From positions 1-17,965 of the forward strand of contig JAKFDK010000066.1 in NCBI GenBank assembly GCA_036676195.1: a DNA stretch of 17,965 bases. The letters run 5' to 3'. Under the pieces are notes generated by a model. That model searched no databases. It had not been told where the DNA came from and was given only the letters and a program-made list of their open reading frames with translations. A program made the position numbers and the translations under genes. This document shows positions 1-6,987 of the stretch, one piece after another. Source of the DNA: JAKFDK01 sp036676195 (GTDB taxonomy: Bacteria > Bacillota > Sulfobacillia > Symbiobacteriales > ZC4RG38). Within the stretch, counting starts at the first letter, position 1. Each line of letters opens with the position of its first letter.

Positions 1-1264
1 ACTGCTTCACGCGGCCGGCCAGCGCATGCGTCTGCGGCAGCAGCGCGGCGTCGTCGCGCAGCAGCGATTCCATCGCCACCGCCAGCGTGTGGTGCAGCAG
101 GTCGCGCAGCTGTTCGGCTTCGCCGGCGACCGGCTCGTCCTGGATGGTGCGGATCAGTTCGCCCTCCGGCTCCGGCAACGGCGCCACCGGCAGGGGCGTC
201 CAGCCGTCTGGTCCGACCAGGGCCGGGAACTGTGCCGCCCGCCCCGCGGGCAGTCCTCCCACCTGTCCGCCGTGGCGCTGCTGAACTACAAACCGGGCCT
301 GGCGCCCGGCCGCCATGGTGCGGATCACCGCCGCGGCCAGGTCACCGTGGGAGGCGTGCCCACGGTGCAGACGCAGCCGCGGCTCGGGGGCAGCCGCCTG
401 CTCGCGGTAATGGTCGTACAGCCGGCCCACCTTTTTCATCACCTCATCGGCCCGGGTCTCCCGGCGGCTCCGCAGGCGGGCGACGATCTGGTCCGGGTAA
501 TAGTAGTAACGCAGGTAGGGGTCAGGCAGCTTGCCGGTACGGCGGATCAGGCGCAGGGTACCACTGAACTCCCCCACCGGCAGCCAGTCGGCAAAGAACA
601 GCAGGGGCGCCCAGCGCAGCACCCGGGGCAGCAGGTCGGTACCGTCCGCCAGGGTGATACTCTGCACCCAGCCGGCATGGTTGATGCCCCGGTAGTCCAG
701 ATGCAGCCGGTGCGGGTCCACCCGCAGCAGCCGGGCGGCCTCCCACTGCAAGCCGGTGGGCATGTCACACAGGGCCAGAAAGCGGGCGTGGGGATACAGC
801 CGGGTCACCGCCTCGCAGACCATGCCGGCCGGATTGGTGTAACTGATCAGCCAGGCTTCGGGGCACAGCCGCTGCATATCGGCAGCAATACCCACGGCCA
901 CCGGGATGGATCGCCAGGCAAAACTGAAACCGCCCGCCCCCACCGTTTCCTGCCCGATCAGGTCGTGGCGCAGCGGAATCTTTTCGTCCAGACCGCGGGC
1001 CGGAAAACCACCGGGCCGGGGCTGCGCCAGCACAAACCGGGCACCTACCAGCGCCGCCTCCCGGTCGGTACTGGCCGTCAGGCGGATGTCCGCCCCGGCG
1101 CGGCGAATCAGGGCCCGCCCCAGATCGGCCACCACGGCGGCGGCCTCCCCGTTCACATCGTGCAGGACCCATTCCCAGCCGGCGAACAGGTGGGCCTCCG
1201 CCAGCAGCGACTGGAGGATGTCGGGGGTATAGGCGCTGCCCCCGCCGATAATCACCAGTTTCAT
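1..1264 (-). CDS. Glycoside hydrolase family 4, CDMP type (6-phospho-alpha-glucosidase-like), 3' end outside window
   Basis: Reading down from ATG 1264 gives 421 codons with no stop before the edge, so only a short C-terminal piece is missing (GH4 enzymes are usually 430-450 residues). The N-terminus MKLVIIGGGSAYTPD is the GH4 NAD-binding loop. TNPAG (residues 143-147) is a family motif. C166 and H196 (in NHAGW) fit the metal-binding Cys/His pair, and tyrosines 253-256 lie where the family's catalytic Tyr falls. The four residues from C166 are CDMP, the signature of 6-phospho-alpha-glucosidases; beta-type enzymes have CNVP and alpha-galactosidases CHSV. GH4 enzymes work in the cytoplasm by an NAD- and metal-dependent oxidation-elimination mechanism. 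An AGGGGGTG-like Shine-Dalgarno precedes the start. The PHP gene ends 36 bases upstream, so co-transcription is likely. No PTS gene is visible to supply a phosphorylated sugar, so the substrate is inferred from the motif only. Confidence 0.88.
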   Translation of the reverse strand, partial: MKLVIIGGGSAYTPDILQSLLAEAHLFAGWEWVLHDVNGEAAAVVADLGRALIRRAGADIRLTASTDREAALVGARFVLAQPRPGGFPARGLDEKIPLRHDLIGQETVGAGGFSFAWRSIPVAVGIAADMQRLCPEAWLISYTNPAGMVCEAVTRLYPHARFLALCDMPTGLQWEAARLLRVDPHRLHLDYRGINHAGWVQSITLADGTDLLPRVLRWAPLLFFADWLPVGEFSGTLRLIRRTGKLPDPYLRYYYYPDQIVARLRSRRETRADEVMKKVGRLYDHYREQAAAPEPRLRLHRGHASHGDLAAAVIRTMAAGRQARFVVQQRHGGQVGGLPAGRAAQFPALVGPDGWTPLPVAPLPEPEGELIRTIQDEPVAGEAEQLRDLLHHTLAVAMESLLRDDAALLPQTHALAGRVKQ

Positions 1265-1300
1265 AGCATCTGCACCCCCTCGGTGTGTCGGCAGTCCGGC

Positions 1301-2359
1301 TCAGCGCAGGTAAATGGGATTGCTGTAAATCCACCCGCGCCCGCGGCGCAGCACTTCCACCCGGTACACCCCCGGACCGGTGTCGGCCGCCGCCAGGCCG
1401 GGTCCTTCAGACCGGGCCACCGGCTGCCCGTCCCTGAGCAGGGTGATCTGTCCCGGCGGGCGCCTGCCGCCGGTGCTGACCCGGAACTGCACCGCCCCGA
1501 CCGGACCCGGGTGGGCGGCTTCATCCCCCATTTGCAGACGTCCCGCCGGGGTGTCGGCCGCAAAGTGGAAGCCCGCCGGGTCGCCGCGTTCCCAGTTGGC
1601 AATGTACGCCCTTCCCGTGCGCAGCGCAGCCACCAACTGGGCCCGGTCGTGCTCCACGTCACCCTTCAGGGGCTCAGCCAGCAGCAGGTGGGTGCGGACG
1701 GTGCGAAACGCCCGGGTGTAAGGGTGTACGGTCACACGCCAGGGTCCGAGCACCCGTACCCGCACCCCGTGCGCATCGACCCCGCCAATCCCCACCACCC
1801 GGCGGCGGCGTCCGATTTCGTCCCATTTCTGCAGGGTGCGCGGGTCCGGGTCGCCGGCCACGTGCTGCCAGTCGGCCAGCACGGCGCCCCGGATGGCGCG
1901 CGGCCAGGAGGTGCAACCGGATACCCAGGAACTGAAGTAGTTCCAGATCTCCAGCCCGGTGTAATCATCGGTATCCCAGGCGTGCCAACTGTATTCCCCC
2001 TGGCGCAGGACCCGGCTGCCGCGCTCATAGGGATGTGCGCAAAAGCCAACGCCCTCTTGCCGCGCCACCGCCGCCACGTACTCCGCCGGGGGCAGGCGGC
2101 GGTCGGGGAATTCGGTCAGGCCGTAGGCCAGGTAGTGATTGCGCCGGGGCGTAATCTCCACGCCGACCAACACCAGGGTCCGGCCCCAATACTTTTCGCC
2201 ATGATCCCGGCGGGCATCCATGTTATCGTGGTCAGTCATCACCAGAAAGTCGAGGCCCGCCTGACCGGCGGCGGCGCAGACTTCGGCAAAGGAGTGACTG
2301 CCGTCCGAGTACTGGGTATGACAGTGGATAACACCCCTGATCTCGTGGAACGGCGAAAT
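1301..2359 (-). CDS. PHP-domain metallohydrolase, CehA/McbA-like; start codon unclear
   Basis: The N-terminal PHP metal motifs are intact: HCHTQYSDG near residue 12, then VMTDHDN, CAHPY and GVDAHG. These supply the His and Asp ligands of a multi-metal phosphoesterase-type active site. The C-terminal third, with alternating beta-rich segments ending GWIYSNPIYLR, is like that of CehA/McbA-family hydrolases, whose substrates vary (phosphoesters, carbamates). No signal peptide is visible, so it is probably cytoplasmic. The first standard start in frame, GTG 2242, lies after the HCH motif and would destroy the active site. The open frame extends to a TGA at 2378-2380 but contains no ATG, GTG or TTG upstream of the motif. 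I use ATT 2359, which sits about 17 bases after a GAGGTGAG Shine-Dalgarno-like stretch. A one-base indel that joins the out-of-frame ATG at 2393 is the alternative. It is divergent from gerA1. Confidence 0.82.
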   Translation of the reverse strand: MSPFHEIRGVIHCHTQYSDGSHSFAEVCAAAGQAGLDFLVMTDHDNMDARRDHGEKYWGRTLVLVGVEITPRRNHYLAYGLTEFPDRRLPPAEYVAAVARQEGVGFCAHPYERGSRVLRQGEYSWHAWDTDDYTGLEIWNYFSSWVSGCTSWPRAIRGAVLADWQHVAGDPDPRTLQKWDEIGRRRRVVGIGGVDAHGVRVRVLGPWRVTVHPYTRAFRTVRTHLLLAEPLKGDVEHDRAQLVAALRTGRAYIANWERGDPAGFHFAADTPAGRLQMGDEAAHPGPVGAVQFRVSTGGRRPPGQITLLRDGQPVARSEGPGLAAADTGPGVYRVEVLRRGRGWIYSNPIYLR

Positions 2360-2513
2360 GTCGGATTGCGTGACAACTCACCTCACTCACCATCTATTCT
2401 TTCTGGTTACCCGCCTTTCCTATATCGGCCCAGTCCGCTTTTATGGGTGCATCACCTGCACCCGCATAGGCGCGCCAGGCAGCGGGCACGTTACCATTCC
2501 GGAGGGGATGGCC
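2360..2513. promoter_or_regulatory. Divergent intergenic region between the PHP gene and germination operon 1
   Basis: These roughly 150 bases should hold the promoters of both divergent units. They are less G+C rich than the genes around them. The plus strand has a TATATC hexamer near 2421 that could be a -10 box, but I found no matching -35 and no convincing SigG-type pair of the kind expected for forespore germination genes. The Shine-Dalgarno GGAGGGG at 2501-2507 decides the gerA1 start. Confidence 0.4.
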
Positions 2514-4322
2514 GTGAAGCTCTGGCAGCGCCTGGGCGCTCTGATGGACCCGGCGGCGTCGGACTCGAGCAAGCAGTTCAGCCTGGGCAATCGCGGCCGG
2601 CAGCCCAATTCGGAACGGCAGGGGACCGAGCGGATCCTGCGCGAGGTCAAGGGTGAAACCGCTGCCATCGGGCGGCGGATTGAACACCTGTTGGCGGCGC
2701 AGGAACAGGCCCGGGAGCAGGAGCGCCCCAAACCCCTGGAAGAGGTGAGCGACCTCTCCGCCAAGCTGGACGAAAACCTGGAGCGGATCCGCACCCTGTT
2801 CCGGGCCCCGGCCAACAAGGACCTGGTGATCCGTGAACTGCAGATTGCCACCCAGCCGCCGCTGAAAGCGGCCATTGTCTTCCTGGAAGGCATGGCAAAA
2901 AACGAAACCATCAACAACAATATCCTGGGTCCCCTCATGCTGTATGCCCACCTGGACCACCACCTGCAGCCGGCCCCGCCGCAGCTCCCCGCCCTCAGGG
3001 ATCCGCTGCGGGTGGTGACCGAACGGCTGCTGCCCACCAACCAGGCCGCCGCCAAATACCTGATGCACGAGATCACTTCAGCCATCCTCTATGGGGACAC
3101 GGCGATTCTGATCGATGGCTGCAACGCCGCCGTGGTCTGCGAGACCAAGGGTTTCCCGCTGCGCTCGGTCAGTGAACCGAAACAGGAACAGGCCGTGCGC
3201 GGCGCCCACGATGCCTTCAACGAATCCTTTCGCATCAACGTGGCCCTGGTCCGCAAGCGGCTGAAAGACCCGCGGCTGGTGACGGAGATCATCGAGGCCG
3301 GCGAGGTGACCCGGACTTACGTCGGCATCACGTACCTGGACGGCATCGCCGCCCCCAAACTGGTGGAAGAGGTCAAACGCCGGGTGGGCGGGCTGAAGCT
3401 GGACTACGTGGGTGAGGCCGGCATCCTGGAGCAGATGATTGAAGACCGCCCATACTCCCTGTTCCCGCAGGCGCTGGTGACCGAACGGCCGGACCGGGTG
3501 GCGGGTTACCTGTCGGAAGGCACGGTCGCCATTTTTGCCGACAACTCGCCGGCGGCGCTGGTGGTACCGGTTACCTGGTGGGCCCTCATGCAGACATCAG
3601 AGGATTACCACCTGCGCTGGCCGATCGGCATCTTTTTGCGCTGGCTGCGCCTGGCTGCCATTGCCATCGCATTGACGGCCGGTGCCATCTATATCGCAGC
3701 CGTCAACTACCACCACGAAATGATCCCCACCGAACTGATGCTCAGCATTGCCGCCAGCCGGGAGCAGGTACCCTTTCCGGCTGCCCTGGAACTGCTGACC
3801 ATGGAATTTGCCTTTGAACTGGTCAAAGAGGCCGGCACGCGCATTCCCAGCATCATCGGCCCCACCATCGGCATCGTCGGCGGCCTGATTCTGGGGCAGG
3901 CCGCCGTACAGGCCAAACTGTTCAGCCCCATCGTGGTCATTATTACCGCCATCGCCGGCCTGGCGGCATCGGCGGTGCCCAACTACGCCACCGCCTTCAG
4001 CCTGCGCATTTTGCGCTTCATTTTTATTGCCTTCGCCATGGTGCTGGGCCTGTATGGGCTGGCCGCCGTCGCCTTCGGGCTGATGGTGTATCTGTCCGGG
4101 CTGCGCTCCTTTGGGGTGCCTTACCTGAGCCCGCTGGCGCCCCGGCGCCCACCGATTCCGGATGCCGTGAACCGCCCGGGCATCATGAACATGGAGATGC
4201 GGCCTGCCCACCTGCGCCCGGTGGACCAGCGCCGCCAGCAAGACCCGTCCCGGGTCTGGGACCAACCGGCAGGGGCGAAGAAGAAAGACCAACCGGAGCC
4301 GCCTGATGGCCGCGGCGGCTAG
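2514..4322 (+). CDS. Spore germination receptor subunit A (GerA/GerKA family), operon 1, long N-terminus
   Basis: This is the GerA-type subunit of a nutrient germinant receptor, which sits in the spore inner membrane and is thought to form the ligand-gated ion channel with GerB and GerC. With GTG 2514 as start it has 602 residues. The ATG at 2508 directly abuts GGAGGGG with no spacing, whereas GTG 2514 has about 8 bases, so GTG is preferred. Residues 1-100 are charged and partly coiled-coil-like (Glu/Gln/Arg-rich at 60-95). Residues 101-360 form the soluble domain (NKDLVIREL, TAILIDG, ESFRINVALVRKRLKDPR). About five membrane segments follow between 372 and 530, with EAGTRIPSIIGPTIGIVGG at 439-457 as the best family motif. 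A basic, Pro-rich tail closes the protein. Typical GerA proteins have 480-500 residues, so both ends are extended. gerB1 follows after 19 bases. Confidence 0.95.
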   Translation: MKLWQRLGALMDPAASDSSKQFSLGNRGRQPNSERQGTERILREVKGETAAIGRRIEHLLAAQEQAREQERPKPLEEVSDLSAKLDENLERIRTLFRAPANKDLVIRELQIATQPPLKAAIVFLEGMAKNETINNNILGPLMLYAHLDHHLQPAPPQLPALRDPLRVVTERLLPTNQAAAKYLMHEITSAILYGDTAILIDGCNAAVVCETKGFPLRSVSEPKQEQAVRGAHDAFNESFRINVALVRKRLKDPRLVTEIIEAGEVTRTYVGITYLDGIAAPKLVEEVKRRVGGLKLDYVGEAGILEQMIEDRPYSLFPQALVTERPDRVAGYLSEGTVAIFADNSPAALVVPVTWWALMQTSEDYHLRWPIGIFLRWLRLAAIAIALTAGAIYIAAVNYHHEMIPTELMLSIAASREQVPFPAALELLTMEFAFELVKEAGTRIPSIIGPTIGIVGGLILGQAAVQAKLFSPIVVIITAIAGLAASAVPNYATAFSLRILRFIFIAFAMVLGLYGLAAVAFGLMVYLSGLRSFGVPYLSPLAPRRPPIPDAVNRPGIMNMEMRPAHLRPVDQRRQQDPSRVWDQPAGAKKKDQPEPPDGRGG

Positions 4323-4341
4323 GAAGCGGGGGTGAATCCAG

Positions 4342-5463
4342 ATGCGAACCGAAGGCCACATTGGCTTGCTGCAGGCCACCATACTGGTCTTTACCGTGCT
4401 GACCGCCAAGGCAATTCTGCCGTTCCCCGGACTGGCCGTGCGCCTGGGCCAGACCGCCGGCTGGCTGCTGATGCTCATGATCGGGGCCGTGGCGGCCGTG
4501 CTCAGCCTGATCATCGCCACGCTGCTGGAACGCCACCCCGGCCGGGGACTGGCGGCCATTGCCGAAGAGGTGGCCGGGCCGGTGGGGGGGATTCTGCTCA
4601 ATACCCTGTTCCTGGGCTGGCTGCTGATTGAACTCGCCCTGGTGATGCGGCTGTTCACCGAGATGTTCATCAGCGCGGTACTGCCCAACACCCCGCCCAG
4701 CGTGGTGGCTCTGCTGATGATCGTGATTGTCATTTACGCCGCCAACGGCGGTCTGGAACCGGTCAGCCGGGCCAATCTGATTCTGGCGCCGCTGATTGTG
4801 GTGGCCTTTGTGGCCACCCTGCTCACCTCCATTAAGGATCTGCGCCTGGACTGGCTGTTCCCTCTGTGGGGGCCGGGACCGGCGCCGCTGGCCTGGACCG
4901 CTATCCGCACCGCCAGCTTCAGCGGCGAAGTTTTTTTGCTGGCCATCCATGCTTATGCCCTGCGGGAGGCACGCCTGTTTCGCCGGGCCGGACTCATGGG
5001 ACTGGGGCTGTCTTCGGTCGCCCTGGCGGCGACGGTGGCCGTCTTCGTGATGGCATTTGGCGTCGAAGGGGCGGTGGGCCAGCCCTTTCCTCTGTTCAGC
5101 CTCGCCCGCCTGACCTACCTGGGCCGTTTCTTCCAGCGTTCGGAGGCCCTGTTTGTGCTATTCTGGGCCCTGACGGCCATGATCTACCTGGCAGTGATTC
5201 TGCACGCGGCGGCCGTAACGGCCGGCGCCGTTCTGGCCGTGCCCTATTACCGGCCGCTGCTCTACCCGGTAGGCCTGCTGGCCTTTGCCCTGTCGCTGGT
5301 GCCCCGCAATTTCCTTGAGGCCATGGTCTGGATTCAGACCTGGCGCTCGGCCGATGCCCTGGTGACCTTTGGCGTGCCAGCCCTGCTGCTGGTGCTGAGC
5401 CTGGTCAGGGGGCGCACCGGCCGGGAACGGGCAGCCGGGGAGGTGCCAATCCATGAAACGTAG
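4342..5463 (+). CDS. Spore germination permease subunit B (GerAB/ArcD/ProY family), operon 1
   Basis: A 373-residue hydrophobic protein with about ten predicted membrane helices, of the usual length for GerB subunits. It opens with GHIGLLQATILVFTVLTAKA, the family-typical first helix region, and continues as an APC-superfamily-like transporter fold (for example the segments NTLFLGWLLIELALVM and AANGGLEPVSRANLI). In Bacillus receptors the B subunit binds the nutrient germinant; the ligand here cannot be read from sequence. ATG 4342 is preceded by GGGGGTGAA at suitable spacing and lies 19 bases after gerA1. The last 11 bases overlap the gerC1 start, indicating translational coupling within an A-B-C operon. 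Confidence 0.94.
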   Translation: MRTEGHIGLLQATILVFTVLTAKAILPFPGLAVRLGQTAGWLLMLMIGAVAAVLSLIIATLLERHPGRGLAAIAEEVAGPVGGILLNTLFLGWLLIELALVMRLFTEMFISAVLPNTPPSVVALLMIVIVIYAANGGLEPVSRANLILAPLIVVAFVATLLTSIKDLRLDWLFPLWGPGPAPLAWTAIRTASFSGEVFLLAIHAYALREARLFRRAGLMGLGLSSVALAATVAVFVMAFGVEGAVGQPFPLFSLARLTYLGRFFQRSEALFVLFWALTAMIYLAVILHAAAVTAGAVLAVPYYRPLLYPVGLLAFALSLVPRNFLEAMVWIQTWRSADALVTFGVPALLLVLSLVRGRTGRERAAGEVPIHET

Positions 5464-6805
5464 ACTGCTGGCCGCCCTGTTGGCCGCCCTGGCTGCCGTG
5501 ACCCTGATGGGCGGCTGCTGGGACCGGCGGGAACTGGAAAACGTCGGCTTCATCATGGCCCTGGGACTGGACCCCACCGAGGGCAAGGACCTGGAGGTCA
5601 CCATGCTGATCGCCGTGCCGCGCAAACTGGCCGGCGCCGAAGGTGGGGGCGGCGGCGGGGGCGGCGGAGACAAGGCGGTAAGCGTCACCCGGGTGCGTGC
5701 CCCGGCCCTTGCCGAGGCGAACACCATGGCCAACGCCTACATCAGCCGCTACGTGTCACTGCAGCATACCAAAACCGTGGTGATTAATGAAGAATTCATC
5801 CGCCAGGGCCACCTGCCCCGCATCCTCGACAGCCTGGTCCGGGTTCCGGAGCTACGCCGTACCGCTGCGATCTTTGTTAGCCGGGGCCGGGCGGGCGACC
5901 TGCTGGAGAACATCAAGCCCGGTCTGGAGCAGTCGCCCAACCGCTACCTGGAACTGCTGGCCCTGACCGACCGCTTTACCGGCATGACGCCGCGGGAGGC
6001 ACGCATTCATGAATTGGCCACCCAACTTGAAAACCCCGGCGGCACCCCCCTGCTGAACTATGTGGACCTCAGGCCGGACACCGGGAACGAGGGCGGCGGT
6101 GAGGAACAAGGCGGCACCGGGGGCGGGGACCAGGGCAGCCAGGGCCAGAAAGCCGCCGGTGCCCCCCAGCCGCCGGCCGAGGCCCGCCGGCTGCTGCCCG
6201 GGCTGGTCCCCCGCCAGGGCGGGTCCAACCTGGACCTGGTGGGGGCGGTGGCGGTGCGGGCCAACCAGCCGGCCGGCGAACTGTCCGGGCGGGAGATGCG
6301 GGTGGTAAATATGGTCCGCGGCACTTTTCAGCGGGCGGCGGTATCCTTCCCTGACCCCCTTATCCCCGGGGAGCGGGTTGCCATGCACCTGCGGCGGGGC
6401 GCCACACCGCAGATTCGTCCTTACTGGGCGGACGGGCGCGTCGCCTTTGATGTGGTCGTGCCGCTGGAAGCTGACCTGCTGGGCGTCCAGAGCCAACAGA
6501 ACTACTTGGCAGAAGACCTGCTGCCGGTGCTGGAGGAATCGGTGGCCAAACACCTGACCGCCGAGACGGAGGCCGTTTTTCGCCGTACCCAGGAGTGGGG
6601 AACTGATGTGTTCGGGCTGGGCTACAAGGCGGCCCGCCTGTTTGCCACCTACCCGGAGTGGCGGCAGTATCACTGGGAACAGCACTATCCCCAGGTGCAG
6701 GCCAGCTTCCGCTACCAGGTACGCTTCCGCCGCTTCGGCCAGCAGCTCGTACCGCATAAGCCCCTGGAAAAAGAAACACGCCCCGGGCCAGAGCCCGGGA
6801 CGTGA
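5453..6805 (+). CDS. Spore germination lipoprotein subunit C (Ger(x)C family), operon 1
   Basis: A 450-residue lipoprotein that completes receptor 1. The signal peptide MKRRLLAALLAALAAVTLMG ends in a lipobox with Cys22, followed by WDRRELEN, the hallmark of Ger(x)C proteins. The family core is recognisable in the AYISRYVSLQHTKTVVINEE region, in LDLVGAVAVR, and in the C-terminal stretch around TDVFGLGYKAARLF. Two low-complexity insertions lengthen it beyond the usual 370-400 residues: nine consecutive glycines at residues 64-72, and a Gly/Gln/Glu-rich linker around 205-235. Both look like flexible loops and are encoded by G-rich, slippage-prone DNA. The start overlaps gerB1 by 11 bases and has a good GGGAGGTG Shine-Dalgarno. 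A 7-bp perfect hairpin falls in its last codons. Confidence 0.94.
   Translation: MKRRLLAALLAALAAVTLMGGCWDRRELENVGFIMALGLDPTEGKDLEVTMLIAVPRKLAGAEGGGGGGGGGDKAVSVTRVRAPALAEANTMANAYISRYVSLQHTKTVVINEEFIRQGHLPRILDSLVRVPELRRTAAIFVSRGRAGDLLENIKPGLEQSPNRYLELLALTDRFTGMTPREARIHELATQLENPGGTPLLNYVDLRPDTGNEGGGEEQGGTGGGDQGSQGQKAAGAPQPPAEARRLLPGLVPRQGGSNLDLVGAVAVRANQPAGELSGREMRVVNMVRGTFQRAAVSFPDPLIPGERVAMHLRRGATPQIRPYWADGRVAFDVVVPLEADLLGVQSQQNYLAEDLLPVLEESVAKHLTAETEAVFRRTQEWGTDVFGLGYKAARLFATYPEWRQYHWEQHYPQVQASFRYQVRFRRFGQQLVPHKPLEKETRPGPEPGT
6782..6799 (+). other. Perfect 7-bp hairpin at the end of gerC1
   Basis: CCCGGGC, loop CAGA, GCCCGGG lies inside the last codons of gerC1, just before the Shine-Dalgarno of the small downstream gene. 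It lacks a T-run, so it is not a classical terminator. It could stabilise the upstream message or tune expression of the small membrane protein. Confidence 0.5.
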
Positions 6806-6822
6806 CAGGAGGGACCCGTGTT

Positions 6823-6987
6823 ATGCAATGGCTGGCCTATCTCGCCATTCTGGCCATCGCCGGCTACACCTGGAACTATGCGAACTGGTGCCGGGTGCGG
6901 GGCATGCGGCGGGGGGCCGCCGGACTGGCCATTCTGGGGGCCTTCGCCGCCGCCGTTCCCGTTTACGTGCTCAACCTGCGGCGTTAG
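6823..6987 (+). CDS. Small two-helix membrane protein ending germination operon 1 (possible receptor 'D'-type protein)
   Basis: A 54-residue protein, MQWLAYLAILAIAGYTWNYA..., with two clear membrane helices (about residues 3-21 and 33-51) joined by a short basic loop, WCRVRGMRR. ATG 6823 has AGGAGGG about 9 bases upstream; an in-frame GTG at 6802 that overlaps the gerC1 stop is the alternative but has a poorer context. It follows gerC1 by 17 bases on the same strand, so it is very probably part of the operon. Some Bacillus receptor operons carry small two-helix D proteins that modulate germination, and clostridia have comparable small membrane genes beside ger operons. The equivalence here rests on position and topology, not on sequence identity. 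The stop codon overlaps the convergent thiolase stop. Confidence 0.75.
   Translation: MQWLAYLAILAIAGYTWNYANWCRVRGMRRGAAGLAILGAFAAAVPVYVLNLRR

Noticed and set aside
2380..2507. SigG promoter for germination operon 1
   Set aside because: Forespore control is expected, but no -35/-10 pair of the SigG type at 17-18 base spacing was found; partial matches such as CATAGGC near 2465 lack a partner.
26..2656. 876-codon open reading frame on the plus strand
   Set aside because: It lies antisense to the GH4 and PHP genes, both of which have clear catalytic motifs. Its translation is His/Gln/Arg/Pro-rich with no domain. Long antisense frames are expected in DNA with this G+C bias.
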